Source: Rhodocyclaceae bacterium (GTDB lineage Bacteria > Pseudomonadota > Gammaproteobacteria > Burkholderiales > Rhodocyclaceae). Taken from it: a stretch of DNA of 15,643 bases. The notes under the pieces were generated by a model. That model was not told the origin of the DNA. It searched no databases and saw only the letters and a list, made by a program, of their open reading frames with translations. Below, in pieces: positions 7,800 to 14,204 of this stretch; the stretch's first letter is position 1, and each line of letters opens with the position of its first letter. The translations under genes were made by a program, and so were the position numbers. The DNA lies in NCBI GenBank assembly GCA_027325905.1, contig DAIEEM010000254.1:1-15643 (forward strand), given 5' to 3'.

Positions 7800-8321
7800 A
7801 TGGATACCCTACTTGCCGGTGCAGATGCCGCCATGTACCAAAGCAAGCATATCGGCGGGAACAGATTCGGCTATTGGAATGGCGCCCCCGCCAATGAGTC
7901 GGATAGGGATGCCTGGGCGCATATCGGGGAAGGGTACCTCGTGGGCGTCGACGCGATCGACGACCAGCATCGCAACCTGGCCCTCTTGCTCAACGAACTC
8001 AACAAGGCAGTGAAGGGCGGAGGCGACGACGCAAGTCTCGGTCGTCTATTCGCCGCTCTCTATGAGGCCACCAAGCAGCATTTCGCCGCCGAGCACGATC
8101 TCATGGAACGCTTCAACTATCCCGATCAGGCATCTCACGACAAGGCGCACGCCAGCCTGCTTGCCGACGCCCTGCATTTCAAGACGCGCCTGAACAGAGG
8201 CGGCGACTTGTTCGTATTGCAGTCCATCAAGGACTGGCTGTTGAACCACATTCTCACTGAAGACAGGCCACTAGGCGAGTTTCTGAGGCAGAAGCCCGGT
8301 TCGCAGGACGATGTTTCGTAG
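7800..8321 (+). CDS. Bacteriohaemerythrin domain with GGDEF C-terminal remnant (probably the tail of a broken gene)
   Basis: From ATG 7800 the frame gives 173 residues. The first 26 finish the GGDEF fold (ADAAMYQSKHIGGNRFGYW). Residues about 45-165 form a haemerythrin domain with all seven di-iron ligands in the standard spacing: His57, His94, Glu98, His113, His117, His150 and Asp155. Such domains bind O2 at a non-haem di-iron centre; fused to GGDEF they are thought to make cyclic-di-GMP output respond to oxygen or redox state. ATG 7800 lies inside the GGDEF fold and has no ribosome binding site, so it is probably not the native start. Either the haemerythrin is silent or it is made by weak initiation. 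Intact ligands argue for recent damage or remaining function. Confidence 0.7.
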   Translation: MDTLLAGADAAMYQSKHIGGNRFGYWNGAPANESDRDAWAHIGEGYLVGVDAIDDQHRNLALLLNELNKAVKGGGDDASLGRLFAALYEATKQHFAAEHDLMERFNYPDQASHDKAHASLLADALHFKTRLNRGGDLFVLQSIKDWLLNHILTEDRPLGEFLRQKPGSQDDVS

Positions 8322-8367
8322 GGACGGGTCGCCGGGGGCCTTCGAGCCTTCTGGATGCCCGATCAAG

Positions 8368-8372
8368 AAAGG
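8368..8372 (+). promoter_or_regulatory. Ribosome binding site fixing the start of the CopZ-N-like gene
   Basis: AAAGG lies 7 bases before ATG 8380. The longer frame beginning at ATG 8311 has no such site and would add 23 residues that do not resemble the family, so 8380 is preferred. Confidence 0.55.
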
Positions 8373-8379
8373 CACAAAA

Positions 8380-8811
8380 ATGAGTACCTGCTGCTCCTTG
8401 TCCGGTGGCGGTAACGCACATCCGGACCGGCGTCGCTGCCCGGTCAATGGACGCGAATATCCGGAGGTCTCGGCGAGAACCGTCGCCCACCATATCGCGC
8501 AGGCGTGGAACTGGCGGCAGACGGCCAACCGCTATTTCTTCTGCGACGATCCTGCGTGCGACGTCGTCTATTTCGGCGATGACGGCTCGACTATTCTCAA
8601 GTCGCAGTTGCGAACGCGGGTGGGACTGAAGGAAGGGTCCGCCGATGCGCCGCTATGTTATTGCTTTGGCGTCGGCAAACAAGACTTCGAGAACGACCCC
8701 GCCGTACGGGACTTCGTGATTGCCCAGACGAAAGCCGGCCGCTGTTCATGCGAGACGAGCAATCCATCCGGGCGTTGCTGCCTGAAGGACTTTCCCAAAC
8801 CCGGTCCGTGA
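8380..8811 (+). CDS. CopZ N-terminal-domain-like Zn/[2Fe-2S] cysteine-rich protein, stand-alone
   Basis: The 143-residue protein has 11 cysteines: Cys4, 5, 20, 55, 60, 93, 95, 122, 124, 133 and 134. They form a CC pair near the N-terminus, FFCDDPAC, LCYCFG and RCSCETSNPSGRCC. This layout resembles the N-terminal domain of Archaeoglobus CopZ, which holds a mononuclear Zn and a [2Fe-2S] cluster and is fused there to a copper-binding HMA domain. No HMA domain (GMTCXXC) follows here; the protein ends at the CC cluster plus LKDFPKPGP. It has no signal peptide or membrane helix, so it is likely cytoplasmic. The role of stand-alone forms, as iron-sulphur redox or metal-delivery proteins, is unsettled. 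The upstream neighbour is the haemerythrin remnant, and the gene faces DUF3460 tail to tail. Confidence 0.7.
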   Translation: MSTCCSLSGGGNAHPDRRRCPVNGREYPEVSARTVAHHIAQAWNWRQTANRYFFCDDPACDVVYFGDDGSTILKSQLRTRVGLKEGSADAPLCYCFGVGKQDFENDPAVRDFVIAQTKAGRCSCETSNPSGRCCLKDFPKPGP

Positions 8812-8813
8812 AT

Positions 8814-8864
8814 GGCGTTCGTTCGCCAAACCACGAGCCTATCCCCGTTCGAGGCGCGAACGCC
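8814..8864. repeat. Inverted repeat in the convergent gap
   Basis: GGCGTTCG (8814-8821) and CGAACGCC (8857-8864) are exact reverse complements 35 bases apart. They lie between the convergent stops of the CopZ-N-like gene and DUF3460 (gap 8812-8886). It may act as a bidirectional 3'-end structure; there is no T-run on either side, so this is tentative. Confidence 0.3.
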
Positions 8865-8886
8865 CGGCTGTTGGCCGCAATGCTCG

Positions 8887-9075
8887 TCAATTAGCGTCGT
8901 AGTAGTAGGCCTTGCGCGCCACGCGCGCGGCGGCGAGGCGGGCCACGGCGTCGGCTTCGCGCGGCGACTTGTCCCACCACAGGGCGCGGCCGGCCTTCTG
9001 GACGTCGAGTTCCTGCGGGTGCTGCGCCAGCCATTCGCGCATGAAGACGGTGTGCTCGGATTCGTAGACAGCCAT
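8887..9075 (-). CDS. DUF3460-family small protein
   Basis: This 62-residue protein (MAVYESEHTVFMREWLAQHP at its N-terminus, ending KAYYYDAN) matches the pattern I know as DUF3460, a family of short proteins found mainly in betaproteobacteria. It is charged, with no signal peptide or membrane helix, and looks mostly helical. It has Trp-rich core residues (REWLAQHP, RALWWDKSP). Function is unknown. The start is well supported: the reverse strand carries AAGGAG (positions 9083-9088 on the + strand), 7 bases before the ATG. It begins 35 bases after the spoT stop on the same strand, so it is probably the last gene of the yicC-gmk-rpoZ-spoT transcript. Confidence 0.8.
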   Translation of the reverse strand: MAVYESEHTVFMREWLAQHPQELDVQKAGRALWWDKSPREADAVARLAAARVARKAYYYDAN

Positions 9076-9110
9076 GGCGTCGCTCCTTCTGGAAATTCTG
9101 GAAATCGGGA

Positions 9111-11330
9111 TCAGTCCTTGAGCCGGGCGATGCGCACCACGTCGGGAATGCGCCGCAGGCTCCGCAGGATGCGCGCGAGGTGGACGCGATCGGCCACCTG
9201 CAGCGTGAAATACAGCGAGGTGGTGCCGCCCTGGTCGTCGTCCATGCTGACATTGACGATGTTCGACTCGTCATCGGCGATGGCGGCGGAAATTTTCGCC
9301 AGCACGCCGGGCTGGTTGCTGGCGACGATGCGGATGCTGACCTCGAAGCGGCGCGCGATGTCGGGGGCCCAGGCGATGTCGACCCAGGAGCCGCGTTCGC
9401 GCCGCGTGCGCGACAGCGCGCGGCAGTCGTGGGTGTGCACGATCAGGCCCTGGCCCTTGCGGATGATGCCGATGATCGGATCGCCCGGTATCGGCCGGCA
9501 GCACTTGGCGAGCTGCACAGTCATGCCTTCGCTGCCGTCGATCAGGATGGTGCCCGGCGGCTTGGCTTGCGCCGCCGCCGCCGTTCCCGCCTCAAGTCCG
9601 CCGGCCAGCCGGCGCGCGACGATGGCCGGCAGGCGCTTGCCCAGGCCGATGTCGGAGAGTACGTCCTGCTTCGACTTGACGCCGACGGCGCGCAGGAAGC
9701 GGTCCCACACCGTGACGGCGACGCCGCGGATGTCGATGTCCATGGCGCGCAACGCCTGGGCCAGCAGTTGCTCGCCCAGCGCCGTGGATTCGGAGCTCTG
9801 CTGGTTCTTGAGGAAATGGCGGATCTGCGCCCGCGCCTTGGCGGTGCGCACGTAGGTCAGCCAGTTCGGGTTGGGCGCGGCGAGCGGCGCGGTGACGATC
9901 TCGACGCGGTCGCCGTTCCTCAGTTCGGAGCGCAGCGGCATCGACTCGAAGTTGATGCGGCAGGCGACGCAGCGGTTGCCGATGTCGGTATGCACGGCGT
10001 AGGCGAAATCGACCGGCGTGGCGCCGCGCGGCAGCGCCAGGATCTTGCCGCGCGGCGTGAAGACATAGACTTCGCCGGGGAAGAGGTCGACCTTGACGTG
10101 TTCGAGGAACTCTGCGGAATCGCCGGAGGCCGACTGCAGTTCGAGCAGCGACTGCAGCCACTTGTGGGTGGTCTTCTGCAAGTCGGTAAGCGTGTGCTCG
10201 TCCTCCTTGTAGAGCCAGTGCGAGGCGACGCCCGATTCGGCGACGTGGTTCATCTCGGCGGTGCGAATCTGGATCTCGACCGGCGTGCCGTAAGGGCCGA
10301 TCAGCGTCGTATGCAGCGACTGGTAGCCGTTGGCCTTGGGGATGGCGAGGTAGTCCTTGAACTTGCCCGGCACCGGCTTGTAGAGGCCGTGCAGCGCGCC
10401 CAGCGCCAGGTAGCAGGTCGGCTCGTCCTTGACGATGACGCGAAAGCCGTAGATGTCGAGCACCTGCGAGAAGGACAGGCTCTTTTCGCGCATCTTGCGG
10501 TAGATGCTGTAGAGATTCTTCTCGCGGCCGATGACCTCGGCCTCGATGCCGGCGAGCGGCAGGCGCTTCTTCACCGCCTCGAGAATCTTGCCGACGACTT
10601 CGCGGCGGTTGCCGCGCGCCGCCTTGAGCGCCTTGTTGAGCACGCTGTAGCGCAGCGGGAAGAGATGGCGGAAGGCGAGTTCCTGCAGTTCGCGGTAGAG
10701 CGTGTTGAAGCCGATGCGGTTGGCGATCGGCGCGTAGATTTCCAGCGTTTCGCGGGCGACGCGGCGGCGCTTGTCGGGGCGCAGCGCTTCGAGGGTGCGC
10801 ATGTTGTGCAGGCGGTCGGCGAGCTTGATAAGGATGACGCGCACGTCGCGCGCCATCGCCAGCAGCATCTTGCGGAAGTTCTCCGCCTGCGCCTCCTCGT
10901 AGGACTGGTTCTCGATCTTGTCGAGCTTGGAGACGCCGTCGACAAGTTCGGCGGCGACCTTGCCGAAGGCCTCGGCGATCTGCGCCTTGGTGATGGCGGT
11001 GTCTTCCATCACGTCGTGCAGCAGCGCCGCGATCAGCGCCTGCGTGTCGAGCTGCCACGCCGCCAGCGTCTCGGCGACGGCGAGCGGATGCGAGATGTAG
11101 GGGTCGCCGCTGAAGCGAAATTGGCCGCGGTGGGCGTCGAAGGAGAAATGGTAGGCCGCTTCGACGCGGGCCACGTCCTCGGGCTTCAGGTAGGCGGCGA
11201 CGCGGCCCTTGAAGCGCTCGAAATCTTCCGCCAGGTCGACCGGCGGATGCATGTCCAACGGGATGATCGGCGTGTCGTCGACCTCAGACGACGCCGGTAC
11301 GGGGGTTGCGGACGCGAGCGGCGCGGACAT
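9111..11330 (-). CDS. spoT: Bifunctional (p)ppGpp synthetase/hydrolase (RelA/SpoT homologue)
   Basis: The 739-residue cytoplasmic protein makes (p)ppGpp from ATP and GDP/GTP and also removes its 3'-pyrophosphate. It has an HD hydrolase domain (about 60-210) with catalytic HDVMED at 105-110 and His81. A synthetase domain (about 245-375) carries GREKNLYSIYRKM, GYQSLHTT (335-342) and EIQIRT (352-357). A TGS domain (about 415-480), a Cys/His segment with CC at 610-611 and HDC at 634-636, and a C-terminal ACT domain (about 662-735) follow. The charge-switch motif is KFKD (323-326), i.e. the basic RXKD type of bifunctional enzymes with Arg replaced by Lys, not the acidic EXDD of RelA. Both active sites look intact. 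The start has AGGA five to six bases upstream. It lies 27 bases after rpoZ, the usual rpoZ-spoT pairing. Confidence 0.95.
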   Translation of the reverse strand: MSAPLASATPVPASSEVDDTPIIPLDMHPPVDLAEDFERFKGRVAAYLKPEDVARVEAAYHFSFDAHRGQFRFSGDPYISHPLAVAETLAAWQLDTQALIAALLHDVMEDTAITKAQIAEAFGKVAAELVDGVSKLDKIENQSYEEAQAENFRKMLLAMARDVRVILIKLADRLHNMRTLEALRPDKRRRVARETLEIYAPIANRIGFNTLYRELQELAFRHLFPLRYSVLNKALKAARGNRREVVGKILEAVKKRLPLAGIEAEVIGREKNLYSIYRKMREKSLSFSQVLDIYGFRVIVKDEPTCYLALGALHGLYKPVPGKFKDYLAIPKANGYQSLHTTLIGPYGTPVEIQIRTAEMNHVAESGVASHWLYKEDEHTLTDLQKTTHKWLQSLLELQSASGDSAEFLEHVKVDLFPGEVYVFTPRGKILALPRGATPVDFAYAVHTDIGNRCVACRINFESMPLRSELRNGDRVEIVTAPLAAPNPNWLTYVRTAKARAQIRHFLKNQQSSESTALGEQLLAQALRAMDIDIRGVAVTVWDRFLRAVGVKSKQDVLSDIGLGKRLPAIVARRLAGGLEAGTAAAAQAKPPGTILIDGSEGMTVQLAKCCRPIPGDPIIGIIRKGQGLIVHTHDCRALSRTRRERGSWVDIAWAPDIARRFEVSIRIVASNQPGVLAKISAAIADDESNIVNVSMDDDQGGTTSLYFTLQVADRVHLARILRSLRRIPDVVRIARLKD

Positions 11331-11357
11331 CGCTTCCTCGCGTACCCATCATGCGGG

Positions 11358-11564
11358 TCAGGCTTGCCCGCGGTTGAGGATTTCGAGCCCTACGAGGCCT
11401 GCGGCGATTTCGCGCAAGGCCACCACGGTGGGCTTGTCGCGGCCCGCGTCCACCAGGGGCGTGCTGCCCATGGCGATCTGGCGGGCGCGATAGGTCGCCG
11501 CCAGGGTCAACTGGAAGCGGTTGGGAATTCTTTTCAGGCAGTCGTCTACGGTCACGCGGGCCAT
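11358..11564 (-). CDS. rpoZ: RNA polymerase omega subunit
   Basis: This 68-residue protein (starting [20 protein letters not shown], with YRARQI and [13 protein letters not shown]) is the omega subunit, which wraps the C-terminus of beta-prime and aids polymerase assembly. In proteobacteria it also contributes to one of the ppGpp sites, which fits its place between gmk and spoT. It is shorter than the 91-residue E. coli protein, as is usual for betaproteobacteria. AGAGGA lies about 6 bases before the ATG on the reverse strand. Gaps are 10 bases to gmk and 27 to spoT, so the genes are probably co-transcribed. Confidence 0.95.
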   Translation of the reverse strand: MARVTVDDCLKRIPNRFQLTLAATYRARQIAMGSTPLVDAGRDKPTVVALREIAAGLVGLEILNRGQA

Positions 11565-11574
11565 GGTTGGTCCT

Positions 11575-12192
11575 CTATTGAGTGTTCAGGAATCGGAAAA
11601 CTTCCGGGTGGCGGGCCGCCTGTCGCTCGATGCGCTGGCGGGAAGCCCGCACGGCGGCGCACAGGTCTTCCAGCGCCTCCTGCAAGTTATTGTTGATTAT
11701 AACAAAATCGAACTCGCCGACGTGACGCATTTCGCCGAGCGCCGCGGCTACGCGCCGCTGTATCACTTCCTCGGCATCCTGGCCGCGGCCGCGCAGCCGC
11801 TTTTCGAGCTCCGCCAAGGACGGCGGCATGATGAAAATGCCCACCGCCTCGGGAAACATTTCGCGCACCTGGTGCGCGCCCTGCCAGTCGATCTCGAGCA
11901 GCATGTCGTGGCCGGCCTGCATCTGGCTTTCGAGCCAGAGCCGCGAGGTGCCGTAGAAGTTGCCATGCACTTCCGCCCATTCGAGGAATTCGCCGCGGTC
12001 GCGCATGGCGACGAAGGCGGCGACGTCGATGAAGTGATATTCGCGGCCGTCCTGTTCGCCCGGCCGCGGCGCGCGCGTCGTGTAGGAAATCGAGTGCCGC
12101 ACCCGGCCGTCGCGTTCGAGCAGCAGCTTGACGAGCGTGGTCTTGCCGGCGCCGGAGGGCGCCGAAACGACGAAGAGACTGCCGGCGTTCAT
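11575..12192 (-). CDS. gmk: Guanylate kinase
   Basis: Gmk converts GMP and ATP to GDP and ADP, an essential step in GTP supply and hence in (p)ppGpp precursor supply. The 205-residue protein has the P-loop [10 protein letters not shown] (residues 10-19). The GMP-binding segment has [21 protein letters not shown] and [16 protein letters not shown]. The conserved [13 protein letters not shown] precedes the lid region around RLRGRGQD. Length is normal for the family. The ATG at 12192 has only a weak GGGA upstream. It begins 19 bases after yicC ends, and 10 bases separate it from rpoZ. Confidence 0.97.
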   Translation of the reverse strand: MNAGSLFVVSAPSGAGKTTLVKLLLERDGRVRHSISYTTRAPRPGEQDGREYHFIDVAAFVAMRDRGEFLEWAEVHGNFYGTSRLWLESQMQAGHDMLLEIDWQGAHQVREMFPEAVGIFIMPPSLAELEKRLRGRGQDAEEVIQRRVAAALGEMRHVGEFDFVIINNNLQEALEDLCAAVRASRQRIERQAARHPEVFRFLNTQ

Positions 12193-12211
12193 ATGAAATT
12201 TCCCGACATGG

Positions 12212-13081
12212 CTATTCCAAATTCTGCACCTGTTCGCGCACTTGCTCGATCAGCAGTTTCAGTTCGAGCGCGATGGCGGTGATTTCGGCGGCGACGGACT
12301 TCGAGGCCAGGGTGTTGGCTTCGCGGTTGAACTCCTGCATCAGGAAGTCGAGGCGCTTGCCGACGGCGCCGCCCTTGTCGACGATGCGTTCGAGTTCGTC
12401 GAGGTGCGTGGCCAGGCGCGAGAGTTCTTCGGCGAAGTCGATGCGCGTCGCGAACAGGCCGATCTCCTGGCGGATGCGCTCCTCGTCGAGGTTGGCGACG
12501 GCTTCGCGCAGCTTCGCCGACAGGCGCGTCTCGTAGTCGGCGATGGCCAGCGGTAGCAGCGGCGCGACCTGGGCGGTGAGTTCGCGCATGCGGGCGACGC
12601 GGTCGCGGATCATCTCGGCGAGTTTGGCGCCTTCGCGTGCGCGCGTGGCGAGGAAGTCCTTCAGAACCTCGTCGGCGAGCGTCAGCGCTTCGGCCTGGAG
12701 CCGTTCGGGATCGACGCTTTCGTCGTTGATGACGCCGGGCCAGCGCAGCACTTCGGCCACCGACAGCGGCGCGGCCTGCGGCAGCGTCGCGCGCACAGCC
12801 GTTTCGAGTCGCGCCAACTGCGTCACCAGGGCGAGATTGGGCGCCAGTTCGCGCGGCGCCGCCGCTTGCGGCGCCAGGTTCAAGCGGCACTCGACTTTGC
12901 CGCGGCTGGCCGCGGCGCCGATCTTCTCGCGCAGCGCCATTTCGAGGAAGCGCAGTTCCTCGCCGCAGCGGAAGGTGATGTCGAGGAAGCGCGAATTGAC
13001 GCTCTTCAGTTCCAGGTGGAGCGAAGCCGGTCCAAGCTCGCGCGTGCCGGCGGCGTAGCCGGTCATGCTGTATATGGTCAT
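12212..13081 (-). CDS. yicC: YicC-family endoribonuclease
   Basis: The 289-residue protein begins MTIYSMTGYAAG, the family hallmark. It has the SVNSRFLDITFR segment near residue 28 and ends with the DUF1732 region (VGKRLDFLMQEFNREANTL, then ALELKLLIEQVREQVQN). YicC in E. coli is an endoribonuclease implicated in decay of the small RNA RyhB; the biological targets here are unknown. Length matches the family. The first ATG at 13081 lacks a strong ribosome binding site; Met6 (SMTGYA) is a possible alternative. It is the first gene of the minus-strand cluster and diverges from the kinase gene. The intervening 97 bases must hold both promoters. Confidence 0.95.
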   Translation of the reverse strand: MTIYSMTGYAAGTRELGPASLHLELKSVNSRFLDITFRCGEELRFLEMALREKIGAAASRGKVECRLNLAPQAAAPRELAPNLALVTQLARLETAVRATLPQAAPLSVAEVLRWPGVINDESVDPERLQAEALTLADEVLKDFLATRAREGAKLAEMIRDRVARMRELTAQVAPLLPLAIADYETRLSAKLREAVANLDEERIRQEIGLFATRIDFAEELSRLATHLDELERIVDKGGAVGKRLDFLMQEFNREANTLASKSVAAEITAIALELKLLIEQVREQVQNLE

Positions 13082-13098
13082 CGTGAAGTGGGCGCGGC

Positions 13099-13126
13099 TT
13101 TACACCGCGCCGCCTGATCGTACAAT
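13099..13126 (+). promoter_or_regulatory. Sigma70-type promoter for the kinase-phosphatase-rph genes
   Basis: TTTACA at 13099-13104 and TACAAT at 13121-13126 are separated by 16 bases, each close to the -35 and -10 consensus. Transcription would start near 13133, about 45 bases before the preferred kinase ATG (13179) and about 10 before the alternative GTG (13143). It lies 18 bases from the divergent yicC start codon, so the two promoters are likely to overlap or interfere. Confidence 0.55.
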
Positions 13127-13178
13127 CGTGCGAGTATAGACTGTGGAGTCCGTCCGCAGGCACGCCCTTGCCGCACCC

Positions 13179-14120
13179 ATGCCCTCACAGCAGTCCAACC
13201 AGCCCCTGCCGCCCGGTTTCCGGCTCGACCGCTACCGCATCGAACGGCAGTTGTCGCTGGGCGGCTTTTCCATCGTCTACCTCGCCTACGACGAGGAGGA
13301 AACGCCGGTGGCGATCAAGGAATACCTGCCCAATTCCCTGGCGCTGCGCAGCGCCGGCATCGTGCCGGTGGTCAGCGAAGAACACCGGAACGCCTTCCGC
13401 CACGGCATGAAATGCTTCTTCGAGGAAGGCCGTTCGCTGGCCCACCTTTCCCACCCGAACGTCGTGCGCGTGCTCAACTTCTTCCGCGCCAACGAGACCG
13501 TCTACATGGTCATGCAGTACGAGCGCGGCCGCACCCTGCACGAGCACATCCGCAAATGCAAGGGGGCGATCGGGGAGAGTTTCGTGCGCAACGTCTTCTC
13601 GCGCCTCCTGAACGGCCTGCGCGAAGTGCATACGCAGAAGCTGCTGCATCTCGACATCAAGCCGGCCAACATCTACCTGCGCACCGACGGCTCGCCGGTG
13701 CTGCTCGATTTCGGCGCCGCGCGCCAGGCGCTCTCCAGCGACGGCCCCAGCCTGAAGCCGATGTACACGCCTGGTTTCGCCGCGCCGGAGCAATACGAAG
13801 CGCCCGACCAGTTGGGGCCATGGACCGACATCTACGCCGTCGGCGCCAGCATCTACACGACGATGGGCGGCGCCGCGCCGCCGGCCGCCAGCGCCCGCCT
13901 GGTCAAGGACGAGCTGGTGCCGGCGGCAAAATGCTGGGCCGGCAAGTATTCGAAACAACTGCTCGACACCGTCGATTGGTGCATGCAGCTCGACTACCTG
14001 GAGCGGCCGCTGTCCGTGTTCGCGCTGCAAAAGGCGCTCGCCGAGGGCGGTGCGGCGCAGCACGCCCCGTCGTGGGTCGATACGCTGAGCCGGCGGCTCA
14101 GGGGCTTGATAGGGAAATAG
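13179..14120 (+). CDS. Soluble serine/threonine protein kinase (Hanks type)
   Basis: The 313-residue protein is a single kinase domain with no membrane helix or sensor domain. Motifs in order are a glycine-loop position LSLGGFSIVY (25-34), Lys47 in VAIKEYLP, the alpha-C Glu in FFEEGR (82-83), catalytic loop HLDIKPAN with Asp159 and Asn164, DFG at 177-179, and the activation-segment end AAPE (201-204). It should phosphorylate Ser/Thr on unidentified proteins. Two oddities stand out: the glycine loop keeps only one of its three usual glycines (Ser26 and Ser31 replace the others), and HLD replaces HRD, making it non-RD. ATG 13179 gives a natural N-terminus; an upstream in-frame GTG (13143) would add 12 residues. 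Neither has a good ribosome binding site. The next gene is its likely cognate PP2C phosphatase. Confidence 0.9.
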   Translation: MPSQQSNQPLPPGFRLDRYRIERQLSLGGFSIVYLAYDEEETPVAIKEYLPNSLALRSAGIVPVVSEEHRNAFRHGMKCFFEEGRSLAHLSHPNVVRVLNFFRANETVYMVMQYERGRTLHEHIRKCKGAIGESFVRNVFSRLLNGLREVHTQKLLHLDIKPANIYLRTDGSPVLLDFGAARQALSSDGPSLKPMYTPGFAAPEQYEAPDQLGPWTDIYAVGASIYTTMGGAAPPAASARLVKDELVPAAKCWAGKYSKQLLDTVDWCMQLDYLERPLSVFALQKALAEGGAAQHAPSWVDTLSRRLRGLIGK

Positions 14121-14145
14121 ACGAATGGCCTCCCACGCCCACATA

Positions 14146-14192
14146 CGTTCGCTGCCCCCCACGGGTGGGCGCATGCCCTCTTGGGGCGGCCC
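14146..14192. repeat. GC-rich double-hairpin element between kinase and phosphatase genes, possible intergenic repeat
   Basis: The 84-base gap contains CCCAC/GTGGG (14158-14162 and 14165-14169, 2-base loop) and GCCC/GGGC (14175-14178 and 14184-14187, 5-base loop). Its overall look (C-run, G-run, CTTGGGGCGGCC) resembles short palindromic intergenic elements repeated in some betaproteobacterial genomes, but only one copy is in this window. It could also modulate expression between the two genes. Confidence 0.35.
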
Positions 14193-14204
14193 TGCGAGGA
14201 CATG

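Noticed and set aside
8311..8379. A 23-residue N-terminal extension of the CopZ-N-like protein
   Set aside because: The ribosome binding site at 8368-8372 points to ATG 8380, and the extension has no family resemblance.
8812..9855. A 347-codon + strand frame starting right after the CopZ-N-like gene
   Set aside because: It runs antisense through DUF3460 and the spoT 3' end, with Ser/Arg/Met-rich shadow composition and no ribosome binding site.
9180..11696. An 838-codon open frame on the + strand opposite spoT and rpoZ
   Set aside because: It is the antisense shadow of a clear SpoT gene in GC-rich DNA; the translation is low-complexity (rich in Ala, Arg, Gly, Asp, Val) and shows no family motif.
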